From: Candidatus Uhrbacteria bacterium
GTDB taxonomy: Bacteria > Patescibacteriota > Patescibacteriia > 2-12-FULL-60-25
DNA length: 64,000 bases
NCBI GenBank assembly: GCA_020854265.1
Contig: JADZFU010000004.1
Coordinates: forward strand, 364,483 to 428,482
Direction: 5' to 3'
Position numbers and translations under genes: made by a program. The notes beneath the pieces were generated by a model that saw only the letters and a list, made by a program, of their open reading frames with translations, searched no databases and was not told the DNA's origin. Below, one piece after another: positions 1 to 7,893 of the stretch. Each line of letters opens with the position of its first letter. Positions within the stretch are counted from its first letter, which is position 1.

Positions 1-1028
1 CGGTTTCCGTCGAGCTGGTCCATAAATCCGAAGAGTTTCCGATCGGAAAAAAAGAACATGGTCCGGATTTTCTTTTGGATGTCCGGCATCTGTGGCTGCG
101 CGCACCTGCCCAGTGGGCGATCCAAAAAGTGCGCAACGAGATTATCCATGCCACATATGATTGGATGCGGGATCATGGATTCTGCAAAATTGATTCACCA
201 ATTTTTACGCCGAGCGCCTGCGAAGGTACGACCGAATTATTTGAAATTGATTATTTCGGAGAACGGAAAGCATACCTTTCGCAGTCGGGACAACTGTATC
301 TCGAGGCTGCTATCGGATCGGTGGGTCGCTGTTTTGACTTTGGACCGGTGTTTCGCGCGGAAAAATCAAAAACCCGCCGCCATTTGATCGAGTTCTGGAT
401 GATGGATGCGGAGGCGGCGTTTGTTGATCACGAACAAAATCTAAAAATTCAAGAAGAACTTGTTTGTTTTATTGTCGAGCGAGTGCTCAAAAACTGCCAA
501 CCGGAACTGAAAATCCTTGAACGCGATCAGGAGCCGCTTAAAAAAGTCCAAGCCCCTTTCATTCGTATGACGCATGCGGATGCGATCAAGTGGCTGCGCG
601 AGCATGGCTCGGATATCGGCGATATGGATGATTTGGGCGCGGATGACGAAACCTTGCTTACCAAGGCACATGACAAGCCAATTTTTGTCGAGAAATATCC
701 GGCGGCCGTAAAAGCGTTTTACATGAAGCGCGATCCGTCGGATCCCACACGCGTGTTGAACGCGGATCTGCTTGCGCCGGAAGGATATGGAGAGGTGATA
801 GGCGGCTCCCAACGCGAAGACAGTTATGACATGCTTTTGGAACGCATCCGCGAGCACAAACTTCCGGAAAAAGATTTTCAGTGGTACCTCGATCTGCGGA
901 AATATGGATCCGTACCGCATTCCGGTTTTGGATATGGTCTCGAGCGGCTGACGACTTGGATTTGCGGAATTCACCATGTCCGGGAAACAATTCCGTTCCC
1001 GCGTCTTTTGAACCGTTTGGAACCGTAA
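1..1028 (+). CDS. asnS: Asparagine--tRNA ligase, C-terminal part (cut by window start)
   Basis: Charges tRNA-Asn with asparagine in the cytoplasm. The open frame runs back to the window edge (first codon at base 3), so the N-terminal OB domain is missing and about 341 residues of class II catalytic core remain. Visible signatures are the pre-motif [16 protein letters not shown], class II motif 2 with [16 protein letters not shown] (nt about 349-400), and motif 3 with GFGYGLERL followed by RETIPFPR (nt about 925-1000). The TRRHL..FW form of motif 2 is typical of AsnRS; AspRS has a DEDxRxDRQPEF form, seen in the separate aspS downstream. This is a sound assignment. The start codon lies outside the window. 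Confidence 0.93.
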   Translation, partial: VSVELVHKSEEFPIGKKEHGPDFLLDVRHLWLRAPAQWAIQKVRNEIIHATYDWMRDHGFCKIDSPIFTPSACEGTTELFEIDYFGERKAYLSQSGQLYLEAAIGSVGRCFDFGPVFRAEKSKTRRHLIEFWMMDAEAAFVDHEQNLKIQEELVCFIVERVLKNCQPELKILERDQEPLKKVQAPFIRMTHADAIKWLREHGSDIGDMDDLGADDETLLTKAHDKPIFVEKYPAAVKAFYMKRDPSDPTRVLNADLLAPEGYGEVIGGSQREDSYDMLLERIREHKLPEKDFQWYLDLRKYGSVPHSGFGYGLERLTTWICGIHHVRETIPFPRLLNRLEP

Positions 1029-1040
1029 GAACCAACCTGA

Positions 1041-1046
1041 TAGAAT
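1041..1046 (+). promoter_or_regulatory. -10 box TAGAAT for the 1053 gene
   Basis: TAGAAT ends 6 nt before the ATG at 1053, so the predicted transcription start falls on the A of the start codon (leaderless mRNA). No Shine-Dalgarno sequence is present. Confidence 0.5.
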
Positions 1047-1052
1047 GCCCGC

Positions 1053-1742
1053 ATGGCAAGACGCAGGTATGATGATGACGCGCCCTCTGGAGCGGCATGG
1101 GTTGCTGCCGGCATTTTGGCTTGTATAGCTGCAGCGGTTGTTTGGACTGCACAACCCAGCGTGTTTGGAGACGGGCCGGTCCCGATTGTTTTTGACCGCT
1201 ACGCAACCATCACGAACTCTCCTTCATCAACATCATCAACCGAAAAAAACGATGCCCAGGAGCCGGTCAAAAAGAATGACTTGGCAATTGTTGCCGGAGC
1301 AGACGAGCGTTTTTTCAAACTTAGCGATGGAAAAGAGTGGAATGTTGTATTACGGCAAACAAATGGCGAGCCGTATTCCGAAATTCATATTTTAGGCTTG
1401 GTCGGGGAGCGGACAGCCGTTGTCTCTGCGAGATCGGATAAACCGGTTATTTTGCGTGTTGAACGGAATGGTTCCATCCGCGAGCTTTACCGCATGCCTG
1501 ACCAGACGGCCGTGGTCGGTTTTGGAGCAGACGTGGTTTGGGTAGCCTCATTTCAACCAGGCGAGGGTCTTGAATCCGATCCTGTCGGACCATCGAGACT
1601 CATCCGCATTGACATGAATGGAACCGTGAAAGAAATGCTTCAGGAGGCGCGCGTTATCGTGTCAGTCCAAGCGGTTTCAAAGGACGTCTATTCTTATCAA
1701 ACAGCAGATGGGGGAGTCGTCGGGATAGGCGTGGTATACTGA
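1053..1742 (+). CDS. Membrane-anchored hypothetical protein
   Basis: Function not recognised. The 229-residue product has an N-terminal hydrophobic segment (about residues 12-32) that would anchor it with the rest outside the membrane. A low-complexity Ser/Thr linker follows (SSTSSTEKN). The remainder alternates short hydrophobic strands with turns (ILRVERNGSIRELY, LIRIDMNGTVKEML), resembling two or three beta-propeller or TolB-like blades. The ATG at 1053 is chosen because a -10 box sits directly upstream. The next gene starts 7 nt after the stop, also with its own -10 box, so the two are probably transcribed separately. Confidence 0.7.
   Translation: MARRRYDDDAPSGAAWVAAGILACIAAAVVWTAQPSVFGDGPVPIVFDRYATITNSPSSTSSTEKNDAQEPVKKNDLAIVAGADERFFKLSDGKEWNVVLRQTNGEPYSEIHILGLVGERTAVVSARSDKPVILRVERNGSIRELYRMPDQTAVVGFGADVVWVASFQPGEGLESDPVGPSRLIRIDMNGTVKEMLQEARVIVSVQAVSKDVYSYQTADGGVVGIGVVY
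1735..1740 (+). promoter_or_regulatory. -10 box TATACT for the 1749 gene
   Basis: TATACT lies in the last codons of the upstream gene and ends 8 nt before the ATG at 1749, giving a leader of about 2 nt. Confidence 0.5.
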
Positions 1743-1748
1743 TGCGGT

Positions 1749-2405
1749 ATGGATTCTTCCACAAACAAAAAACCTTCGACCCATTGGATCAAAATTTGGG
1801 TTGCCTTAGGCGTGCTTGTCTTGCTCGGTTCGGTTCTTGTTCCAATCGGAGCATCGATTTATGCCGCAAAGGATATCCAGCGCTATAACGAGTGTGTTGC
1901 CGGCACGCGCACGGACTGCGAGGACTCGCTCGTATGGGCATTGTATGAACAAGCGCTTCTTTATGAAGGAGCCGAGGGTTTGAGCGGCCGATATACGGAG
2001 GAGGAGTATCGTGCATTACTTGGCGAGAGCAATGGCGAAGGTTCAAAATTGGAGGATCGCGTACGCACGCTGATCCGTACCTCGGATGCAGCTGCGCTCA
2101 TCACAAAAGCAGAGTTGAAGGATATGAGTCTGGCCGGAGGATGGTATCGAGCAAAAGCCGGTACCGAAATCATGGTCACCGCAACAATCGAGGGCGAGCC
2201 TGATTCGGTTGAAATCTACATAGCTGACAAGAATCCAGCGAAGGACGGCATTTCACGCATGGTTTCAAAAATGGAGAAAGGTGAGGAGGGGGTATATACC
2301 GGTTCATTCACGATAGATAGCGGTTTACTTGGCGAATTAGAGATTCGAGCCTCCGGACCCAAGAAAGAATCGGCCTCGCTTTTCCTCAACGTTGCGGCAG
2401 AATAA
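1749..2405 (+). CDS. Membrane-anchored hypothetical protein
   Basis: Function not recognised; 218 residues. One transmembrane or signal-anchor helix lies at about residues 14-36. Two cysteines (CVAGTRTDC, about residues 49-57) could form an extracytoplasmic disulfide. The C-terminal about 85 residues are strand-rich (EIMVTATIEGE, VEIYIADKN, GVYTGSFTID) and look like an immunoglobulin-like beta-sandwich. It lies between asnS and aspS without obvious functional linkage. Confidence 0.7.
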   Translation: MDSSTNKKPSTHWIKIWVALGVLVLLGSVLVPIGASIYAAKDIQRYNECVAGTRTDCEDSLVWALYEQALLYEGAEGLSGRYTEEEYRALLGESNGEGSKLEDRVRTLIRTSDAAALITKAELKDMSLAGGWYRAKAGTEIMVTATIEGEPDSVEIYIADKNPAKDGISRMVSKMEKGEEGVYTGSFTIDSGLLGELEIRASGPKKESASLFLNVAAE

Positions 2406-2414
2406 GCGATCAGT

Positions 2415-2420
2415 TAGGAT
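2415..2420 (+). promoter_or_regulatory. -10 box TAGGAT for aspS
   Basis: TAGGAT ends 8 nt before the aspS ATG at 2429, predicting a leader of about 2 nt for the aspS-scpA-scpB operon. Confidence 0.45.
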
Positions 2421-2428
2421 CAAACCCT

Positions 2429-3814
2429 ATGCAAAGAACGATGATTCGGGAGACGACCGGTATGGTCGGACAAGAGGTATTGGTGAAGGGCTGGGTGCAT
2501 GTCCGCAGGGATATGAGCAAATTGGCTTTTATCGATATGCGCGATGGTTCCGGAATTGCGCAGGTCGTTTTTGTACCCGCCGAACTGGATGATAACTCGA
2601 AGGAACGGATGAAGGAGCTTCGTCCAGAGTTCTGTATATCCGTACGCGGTGTCGTGAATGCGCGCGGAGCAAAACAGGTCAATCCGGATATGGAAACCGG
2701 TACGATCGAAATTTTAGCGAAAGAGCTCGTTATCCTGAATCCGTCAAAGACGCCGCCATTCGAATTGGAGGATACAGCCAAGATCAATGAAGAGCTCCGT
2801 TTGAAATACCGTTATCTAGACCTGCGGAGCAAACGCATGCGTAATAATTTGATATTACGCGACAAAGTCACAACGTTCTTCCGTGATTTCTTGCATAAAG
2901 AAGGATTCCATGAAATCGAAACCCCGATTTTAACCAAAGGAACGCCAGAGGGCTCGCGAGAGTACCTTGTGCCATCACGTCTGCATGCCGGCATGTTTTA
3001 TGTTTTGCCGCAGTCACCGCAACAATTCAAACAGCTCTCGATGGTAGGCGGGTTGGAGCGCTATTTCCAAATTGCGCGCTGTTTCCGCGATGAGGACCAG
3101 CGCGGCGACCGTCAGCCGGAGTTTACCCAACTCGATTTGGAGATGTCTTTTGTGACACAGGAAGACGTCCTCGAGCTGAACGAACGGATGTTTATTGAAC
3201 TCGTCAAAACGGTTTCGCCAGAAAAACACATTACACAGACGCCATTCCCGCGTATTTCATATGCGGATGCAATGACGAAATACGGAAACGACAAACCGGA
3301 TCTCCGCAAAGATAAGAACGATCCAAATGAGCTCGCGTTTTGCTGGATCGTCGATTTTCCGATGTTCGAAGACGATGGCGAAGGAGGCGTACAAGCCGCG
3401 CATCATCCGTTCTGCATGCCAAATCCCGATGACATCGCTTTGCTCGACACCGACCCGATGAAGGTGCGTGCGTCATCGTATGACCTTGTCTTAAACGGAT
3501 ACGAACTTTCTTCCGGATCGATCCGTATCCATCAGCGGGAATTGCAGAACAAGATTTTCCAGCTTTTGGGATTGCCGGATGACCTGATTCAGGCGCGTTT
3601 TGGACATATGCTTGAAGCCTTTGAGTACGGGGCTCCACCCCATGGCGGAATGGCGCCTGGCATCGACCGTGTCGTTATGATTCTTGCTAATGAGCCGAAT
3701 ATCCGAGAAGTAATTCCGTTCCCGAAGACAGGCGATGCGCGCGACTTGCTCATGGGCGCTCCGAGCGAGATCGAGCAAAAACGGCTGGATGAAGCGCACA
3801 TCAAAATCAAATGA
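2429..3814 (+). CDS. aspS: Aspartate--tRNA ligase lacking the GAD insertion
   Basis: Charges tRNA-Asp (or tRNA-Asp/Asn). The 461-residue product has an N-terminal OB anticodon-binding domain (residues 1 to about 105), class II motif 1 (about 155-170), motif 2 with FRDEDQRGDRQPEFTQLD (about 219-236) and motif 3 with GGMAPGIDRVVM (about 406-417). Bacterial AspRS is normally about 580-600 residues because a GAD domain is inserted before WVIDFPMFE. Here KPDLRKDKNDPNEL is followed within a few residues by CWIVDFPMFEDD (about residues 288-316), so the whole GAD domain is absent. The 3' end overlaps scpA by 4 nt (ATGA). A separate asnS lies nearby, so this enzyme may be discriminating. Confidence 0.95.
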   Translation: MQRTMIRETTGMVGQEVLVKGWVHVRRDMSKLAFIDMRDGSGIAQVVFVPAELDDNSKERMKELRPEFCISVRGVVNARGAKQVNPDMETGTIEILAKELVILNPSKTPPFELEDTAKINEELRLKYRYLDLRSKRMRNNLILRDKVTTFFRDFLHKEGFHEIETPILTKGTPEGSREYLVPSRLHAGMFYVLPQSPQQFKQLSMVGGLERYFQIARCFRDEDQRGDRQPEFTQLDLEMSFVTQEDVLELNERMFIELVKTVSPEKHITQTPFPRISYADAMTKYGNDKPDLRKDKNDPNELAFCWIVDFPMFEDDGEGGVQAAHHPFCMPNPDDIALLDTDPMKVRASSYDLVLNGYELSSGSIRIHQRELQNKIFQLLGLPDDLIQARFGHMLEAFEYGAPPHGGMAPGIDRVVMILANEPNIREVIPFPKTGDARDLLMGAPSEIEQKRLDEAHIKIK

Positions 3815-4518
3815 GCTATGCGATCAAAATCGACCACTTTGAAGGTCCGCTGGACCTGCTTTTACAGCTCGTAGAATCGGCAGAGCTCGATATCACTAAG
3901 GTGTCTTTGTTGGAGGTTACGGAGCCGTTTGTAAAACATGTTGAGGCAAATCGCGGGAAAATCCCGCCCGAAGAGCTGGCGGATTTTTTAGTGGTTGCTG
4001 CAAAACTGGTCTATCTCAAATCGAAGGCATTGTTACCTGATTTACATGATCCTTCTTTAGAAGAAGGGCCGGATCTGGAATCTCAACTTCGGATGTACAA
4101 GGTTTTCGTTGAAGCGGCGAAACAACTGGGTACACGCTGGCTCGAAGGAAAATCAATGTACGGGCGCCTTTCGAGACCGGTAAAGCAGACCGAGCCGGTG
4201 TTTGCGCCGCCAACAGGTGTGGATGGCCAAACATTGAAAGATTTGTTCCAAAAAGCGATCCGACGCATCGAGCCTATTCTCTCATTGCCCAAAGCGGCAA
4301 TTGAGCGTGTCGTAACAATAGAAGAAAAAATTTCGACTCTGCATGCGCGGGTAAGGCAGATGATGCGTGTTTCTTTTCATCGATTCTTGGCCGAGTCACA
4401 GGACCGAGCTGAAATGGTGGTAGGATTCTTGGCATTGCTGGAGCTTATCAAACAAAAATCTGTTACCGTCGAACAGAACGAACTCTTCAGCGATATACAG
4501 CTGCAACATGCCGAATAA
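3811..4518 (+). CDS. scpA: Segregation and condensation protein A (kleisin)
   Basis: Kleisin subunit of the SMC-ScpAB condensin, acting on the nucleoid in chromosome compaction and segregation. The 235-residue length is usual. The N-terminus has the family opening FEGPLDLLLQLVE and the conserved LADFLVVAAKLVYLKSKALL helix (about residues 52-72). The C-terminus ends in the winged-helix LLELIKQKSVTVEQ that contacts the SMC head. Its ATG overlaps the aspS stop by 4 nt and its end overlaps scpB by 11 nt, so the three genes are translationally coupled. Confidence 0.95.
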   Translation: MSYAIKIDHFEGPLDLLLQLVESAELDITKVSLLEVTEPFVKHVEANRGKIPPEELADFLVVAAKLVYLKSKALLPDLHDPSLEEGPDLESQLRMYKVFVEAAKQLGTRWLEGKSMYGRLSRPVKQTEPVFAPPTGVDGQTLKDLFQKAIRRIEPILSLPKAAIERVVTIEEKISTLHARVRQMMRVSFHRFLAESQDRAEMVVGFLALLELIKQKSVTVEQNELFSDIQLQHAE

Positions 4519-5101
4519 TATGAATCTCTCCTCGCGATTAGAAGCAATCTTGTTTGCCGCCGCCCAGCCGCTATCAAAAAAGCGGCTTATGGATGTTACC
4601 GGCGCCGATGCAAAGGAGCTCGAATCCGCTTTTAAAGAACTTGCAGAGCGGCATGGAAAGGAAAGCGGTATTGTTTTGGTTGTTCATGGAAACGAGTACG
4701 AGCTGGTAACTAATCCGGATGCCGCCGAAGAGGTACGTGCCGTGCTAAAAGCCGAGCAGCAGGGCGAGCTTTCCAGACCGTCGCTCGAAGCGCTGGCCAT
4801 TTTGGCATATCGCGGGCCTATGACGAGGCCGGAACTTGAACAGATCCGCGGCGTCCAGTCGTCCATGATTTTGAGAAATTTGATGCTTCGCGGCTTGGTT
4901 GAGATGCGAGAGGAACAGAAACTCGGTCAGCCGGTCTACGAAGTAACGGCAGAATTTTACAAACATATTGGTTATACCAGCCCAAGCGAACTACCTGATT
5001 ACGAAGCGCTCCGCGGACACTCAGCCGTTGTCCAAGCTTTGCAGGAGCTTGAGCCCGCCGAGAACCCTGCGGAGGGAGATAAGCCATCACACGCCGTATG
5101 A
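4508..5101 (+). CDS. scpB: Segregation and condensation protein B
   Basis: Partner of ScpA in the SMC complex. The 197-residue product shows two winged-helix domains, with the family signatures LEAILFAAAQPLS (residues 7-19), LSRPSLEALAILAYRGPMTRPE (about 85-106) and IRGV immediately after. Overlap with scpA upstream and 4-nt overlap with the carboxypeptidase gene downstream indicate one operon. The C-terminal about 20 residues are a poorly conserved acidic tail. Confidence 0.93.
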   Translation: MPNNMNLSSRLEAILFAAAQPLSKKRLMDVTGADAKELESAFKELAERHGKESGIVLVVHGNEYELVTNPDAAEEVRAVLKAEQQGELSRPSLEALAILAYRGPMTRPELEQIRGVQSSMILRNLMLRGLVEMREEQKLGQPVYEVTAEFYKHIGYTSPSELPDYEALRGHSAVVQALQELEPAENPAEGDKPSHAV

Positions 5102-6006
5102 CTCCCGAACTAGTAGTTTTTATGGCCGGTACCCTTGTTTTACGCGCTCTTGCCGAGCCGGACACGCTTGCGGTACATCGTCTGCCAACGGCGAAATACG
5201 TTTCAAGCAATAGCCCTGCCCCGATTAAAAAAGACGAAACAACGCTCGGTGTCGTTGTTTCAGCAGCCTCGGCTGTGGTTATGGATGCCGGGAGCGGCGA
5301 ATTGCTTTATGAAAAGGATGCCGACGAGCCTCTTCCGCTGGCGAGCTTGACCAAACTGGTCGCCGCCATGACTTATCTCGACTCGAAACCGGATTTAAGC
5401 AAACCGATTGCACTAAATGCAGCCGATAACGGGATCGGAAGGGAAATCGTGCCACTCGATGAAACATTTACCGGCAATGATGTATTGCAGGCCTTGCTTG
5501 TGGGATCTGCAAATGAAGCGGCGAATGCGCTTGCCCGTACGCAAGGAGGAAAGCAGGCGTTTGTCGATGCAATGAACAAAAAAGCAAAATCCATCGGCAT
5601 GGAACGGACGGTATTTGTCGATGCGTCAGGGGAAGACCCGAGAAATCGCGGTACGGCGCGTGATGTCGCGACGGCGCTCAAAGCCGCGATGGCGTACCCG
5701 GAAATTGCCGCAGCCGCATCCAAACCTCAGGTATCGGTCAAAGGAAATAAAAAAGCGTACCTCGTAAAGTCGACGAATCTTCTTATTGCATCCGATTTGA
5801 ACCGCGGAGATTATAAAGTCGTTGCAGCAAAAACCGGAACCCTACCGGAGGCGGGATTCTGTTTTGCTCAGGCGACACGCGACAATCAGGGCCATACCAT
5901 TATCTCCGTTGTATTGGGAGGGGAGACGCATTTCTCGCGTTTTCAAGACGTAAAAGCAATGACCTATTGGGCATTCCGGAGTTATGCATGGCCGGCTCGG
6001 AATTGA
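5098..6006 (+). CDS. D-alanyl-D-alanine carboxypeptidase (S11 family)
   Basis: Trims terminal D-Ala from peptidoglycan stem peptides outside the cytoplasmic membrane. Length 302 residues. An N-terminal hydrophobic stretch (about residues 5-19) acts as signal or anchor. All three penicillin-binding motifs are present: SLTK at residues 83-86 (catalytic Ser83), SAN at 137-139 and KTG at 245-247. There is no C-terminal amphipathic anchor domain as in E. coli PBP5, which is about 100 residues longer. The start overlaps scpB by 4 nt and the 3' end overlaps the glycosyltransferase by 23 nt. Confidence 0.9.
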   Translation: MTPELVVFMAGTLVLRALAEPDTLAVHRLPTAKYVSSNSPAPIKKDETTLGVVVSAASAVVMDAGSGELLYEKDADEPLPLASLTKLVAAMTYLDSKPDLSKPIALNAADNGIGREIVPLDETFTGNDVLQALLVGSANEAANALARTQGGKQAFVDAMNKKAKSIGMERTVFVDASGEDPRNRGTARDVATALKAAMAYPEIAAAASKPQVSVKGNKKAYLVKSTNLLIASDLNRGDYKVVAAKTGTLPEAGFCFAQATRDNQGHTIISVVLGGETHFSRFQDVKAMTYWAFRSYAWPARN

Positions 6007-6913
6007 TTTGCGGCATGTTCCTGTCCATGGAGCTGGCGCCGGCGTAAGCCATGCATCCGTCGAGCTTGCCGAGGCGTTAATACAGTTAGCCGTTTCAAGA
6101 AGGCAAATAGAATTACTTAATAAAAAAGGCGGTTTTTTGACGGTCAGGAAGTTCATCCGAGATAAAAAGATCGATTGTCTGCTTGTTCCGAGCGGTGCAG
6201 TACCGCCGTTCATGAATATCCCGTGCTTCCCTTGGGTTCATGATGTCGAGATTTTCGAACATCCGGAGTGGTTTGACCAATCGTTTTTAAAGCGTGCGAT
6301 CACAACCCGATTATTTTTACGCGGTATCCACCGAGCGCCGCATATTTTTACTGTCAGCGAAGACACGAAGGAAAAATTGGTGCGGATGAGCGGAGTAGCC
6401 GAACAGCGAATAACCGTTACTTATCAGGGTATAAAACCCATCGCGCCTGGATCGAAAAAAAGATATGCGTTGATACTCGGGAGCGTCAATCCGAGAAAAA
6501 ATATTCCATTCATCCAACAAATTTGGCCGGAGGTTCAAAAGCGTATTTCGGATGCCGAGCTGATTATTGCCGGTCAGCCTTACATGACATTTGATGACCA
6601 GGAACGCGATGAGTTGATCAGGCATGCCACGGTTTTATTGCTTCCTTCCTTTCATGAAGGATTTGGCCGAACCGCTCTTGAGGCTATGTCGGCTGGCGTG
6701 CCGGTCATCGCTTCTAACCGAGGAGCAATACCCGAGGTTGTGGGTGATGCGGGACGGTTATACGACCCGACGGACCGACATGCCTGGATCGAAGGAATCG
6801 TATCGGCTTTTAACGATTCGCTGGATGGAAGCAGGGGAATGGAGCGTTCAAGGTTATTTTCTTGGGATAAAACAGCCAGGATCATGCTTGCCAAGCTGGA
6901 AGAATACTGTTAA
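5984..6913 (+). CDS. Glycosyltransferase, GT4 family
   Basis: Probably transfers a sugar from a nucleotide donor to a surface polysaccharide or lipid. The 309-residue product is GT-B fold-like: an N-terminal acceptor half (to about residue 150) and a C-terminal donor half opening with ALILGSVNPRKN and containing PSFHEGFGRTALEAMSAG, the GT4 E-x7-E nucleotide-sugar site, then GVPVIASNRGAIPEV. It is the last gene of the aspS-scpAB-carboxypeptidase run and overlaps its predecessor. Donor and acceptor cannot be read from sequence. Confidence 0.88.
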   Translation: MHGRLGIDLRHVPVHGAGAGVSHASVELAEALIQLAVSRRQIELLNKKGGFLTVRKFIRDKKIDCLLVPSGAVPPFMNIPCFPWVHDVEIFEHPEWFDQSFLKRAITTRLFLRGIHRAPHIFTVSEDTKEKLVRMSGVAEQRITVTYQGIKPIAPGSKKRYALILGSVNPRKNIPFIQQIWPEVQKRISDAELIIAGQPYMTFDDQERDELIRHATVLLLPSFHEGFGRTALEAMSAGVPVIASNRGAIPEVVGDAGRLYDPTDRHAWIEGIVSAFNDSLDGSRGMERSRLFSWDKTARIMLAKLEEYC

Positions 6914-6934
6914 TCTAGCGCCTGCTTAGATTAT

Positions 6935-7011
6935 GGCGGGGTAGCTCAGCTGGTTAGAGCGTGGGACTCATAAGCCCGAGGTCGGCGGTTCGATTCCGCC
7001 CCCCGCTACCA
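6935..7011 (+). tRNA. tRNA-Met (CAT), elongator type
   Basis: 77-nt cloverleaf with CCA encoded (7009-7011). The acceptor GGCGGGG pairs with CCCCGCT, with G1-U72 wobble. The D arm is GCTC/GAGC, anticodon loop CTCATAA, T arm GGCGG/CCGCC. It is paired at 1-72, unlike the initiator. The anticodon stem has a U-G wobble at 27-43 and an A-G mismatch at 31-39. A CAT anticodon could also be tRNA-Ile2 after lysidine modification. Confidence 0.92.
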
Positions 7012-7013
7012 TG

Positions 7014-7041
7014 AAAAAACAGCGTTTTTGCGCTGTTTTTT
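7014..7041 (+). terminator. Intrinsic terminator after tRNA-Met
   Basis: AAAAAACAGCG and CGCTGTTTTTT form an 11-bp hairpin with a 6-nt loop and T-run, 3 nt after the tRNA CCA. Confidence 0.8.
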
Positions 7042-7089
7042 CTTATATATTCTCGAAATAGCTGTTTTGTGATAGAGTTCCGGCAACGT

Positions 7090-7554
7090 ATGTTCATCAC
7101 GACGCATGCGGCTCTTGGAGCCTTGATTGCGCAGCAAATTCCTGACCAACCATTCGCTGCTTTTGTTTTGGGCATGGCATCTCATTTTTTGAGCGATATC
7201 ATCCCTCATGGCGATACCAACCTCTATAAAAGCTACATTTCAGGCAAGCATGTAAAACGCTCGATTGCGTATATTGTGATCGATTCAATTATTGCGTTGT
7301 TATTCGTTCTATTCCTTTTCAATGTTGGACTTGGTGATGCAAAATTTGCCGTAACCATGGGCATTATTGGAGGCGTTTTGCCTGATTTTATCGTCGCGAT
7401 TTACGAGGTGCTGCGGCTACGCGGGCTCGGATGGTTCCACCGCCTGCATTTCTTTTTCCATAATATGGTGAGCGAGAAAAAAGACATGACGTTTGCATCA
7501 GGTTTTGCCATGCAGATGGTATTTTTAGCAGCAGTGATTTCTCTGGTTGTGTAA
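7090..7554 (+). CDS. Membrane protein resembling YdjM-type metal-dependent hydrolases
   Basis: 154 residues if translated from the ATG at 7090; a GTG at 7069 in frame would add seven residues. It opens with FITTHAALGAL and carries HFLSDIIPHGD (about residues 36-46) and GGVLPDFI (about 96-103), a spacing of His and Asp residues like the H/D-rich motif of membrane-bound YdjM/DUF457-like putative hydrolases. Three to four transmembrane helices are evident. A -10-like TAGAGT lies about 11 nt before the ATG. Enzymatic activity is inference. Confidence 0.65.
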   Translation: MFITTHAALGALIAQQIPDQPFAAFVLGMASHFLSDIIPHGDTNLYKSYISGKHVKRSIAYIVIDSIIALLFVLFLFNVGLGDAKFAVTMGIIGGVLPDFIVAIYEVLRLRGLGWFHRLHFFFHNMVSEKKDMTFASGFAMQMVFLAAVISLVV

Positions 7555-7574
7555 GAGGCTTTGCAAAGAAATAC

Positions 7575-7603
7575 AAAAAATCCTCCGATATGGAGGATTT
7601 TTT
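7575..7603. terminator. Bidirectional intrinsic terminator
   Basis: AAAAAATCCTCC/GGAGGATTTTTT, a 12-bp symmetric stem with 5-nt loop, serves the plus-strand membrane protein and the converging minus-strand tRNA-fMet. Confidence 0.85.
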
Positions 7604-7605
7604 GT

Positions 7606-7682
7606 TGGTTGCGGGGGTTGGATTTGAACCAACGACCTCCTGGTTATGAGCCAGGCGAGCTGCCAAACTGCTCTACCCCGCT
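7606..7682 (-). tRNA. Initiator tRNA-fMet (CAT)
   Basis: 77 nt with encoded CCA. Initiator features: mismatch at 1-72 (here A-A instead of the usual C-A), A11 in the D stem, T loop TTCAAAT and anticodon loop CTCATAA. The anticodon stem is CCTGG/CCAGG, so only two of the three hallmark consecutive G-C pairs are kept. Confidence 0.9.
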
Positions 7683-7761
7683 ACGCTTGTGGTCGAGACT
7701 ATACGTGCATCTTGCCAGCACGTCAAGCCTTGGCTAAGCTATTCCCGCTCTACAACAGCAG

Positions 7762-7848
7762 GCCGCGATGGCGGAATTGGTAGACGCACGGGACTCAAAA
7801 TCCCGCGATCGCAAGGTCATGAGAGTTCGATTCTCTCTCGCGGCACCA
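7762..7848 (+). tRNA. tRNA-Leu (CAA)
   Basis: 87-nt class II tRNA with variable arm. The acceptor GCCGCGA pairs perfectly with TCGCGGC, CCA is encoded, and the anticodon loop is CTCAAAA. Confidence 0.95.
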
Positions 7849-7852
7849 AAAC

Positions 7853-7876
7853 ATACGGACATGGTCCGTATTTTTT
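7853..7876 (+). terminator. Terminator of tRNA-Leu, abutting a promoter
   Basis: ATACGGAC/GTCCGTAT with a 3-nt loop and TTTTT. The TATAAT of the next gene begins 2 nt after the T-run, so terminator and promoter are nested. Confidence 0.75.
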
Positions 7877-7878
7877 GT

Positions 7879-7884
7879 TATAAT
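7879..7884 (+). promoter_or_regulatory. -10 box TATAAT for the Kef-type antiporter
   Basis: Perfect TATAAT ending 9 nt before the GTG at 7894; predicted leader about 3 nt. This supports the GTG start and excludes a start inside tRNA-Leu. Confidence 0.65.
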
Positions 7885-7893
7885 AGCTTCATT

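Noticed and set aside
441..1154. Long minus-strand ORF opposite asnS
   Set aside because: Antisense shadow of a well-conserved gene with no family signature.
7768..7893. N-terminal extension of the Kef-type antiporter
   Set aside because: This stretch is tRNA-Leu and its terminator; the GTG at 7894 follows a TATAAT.
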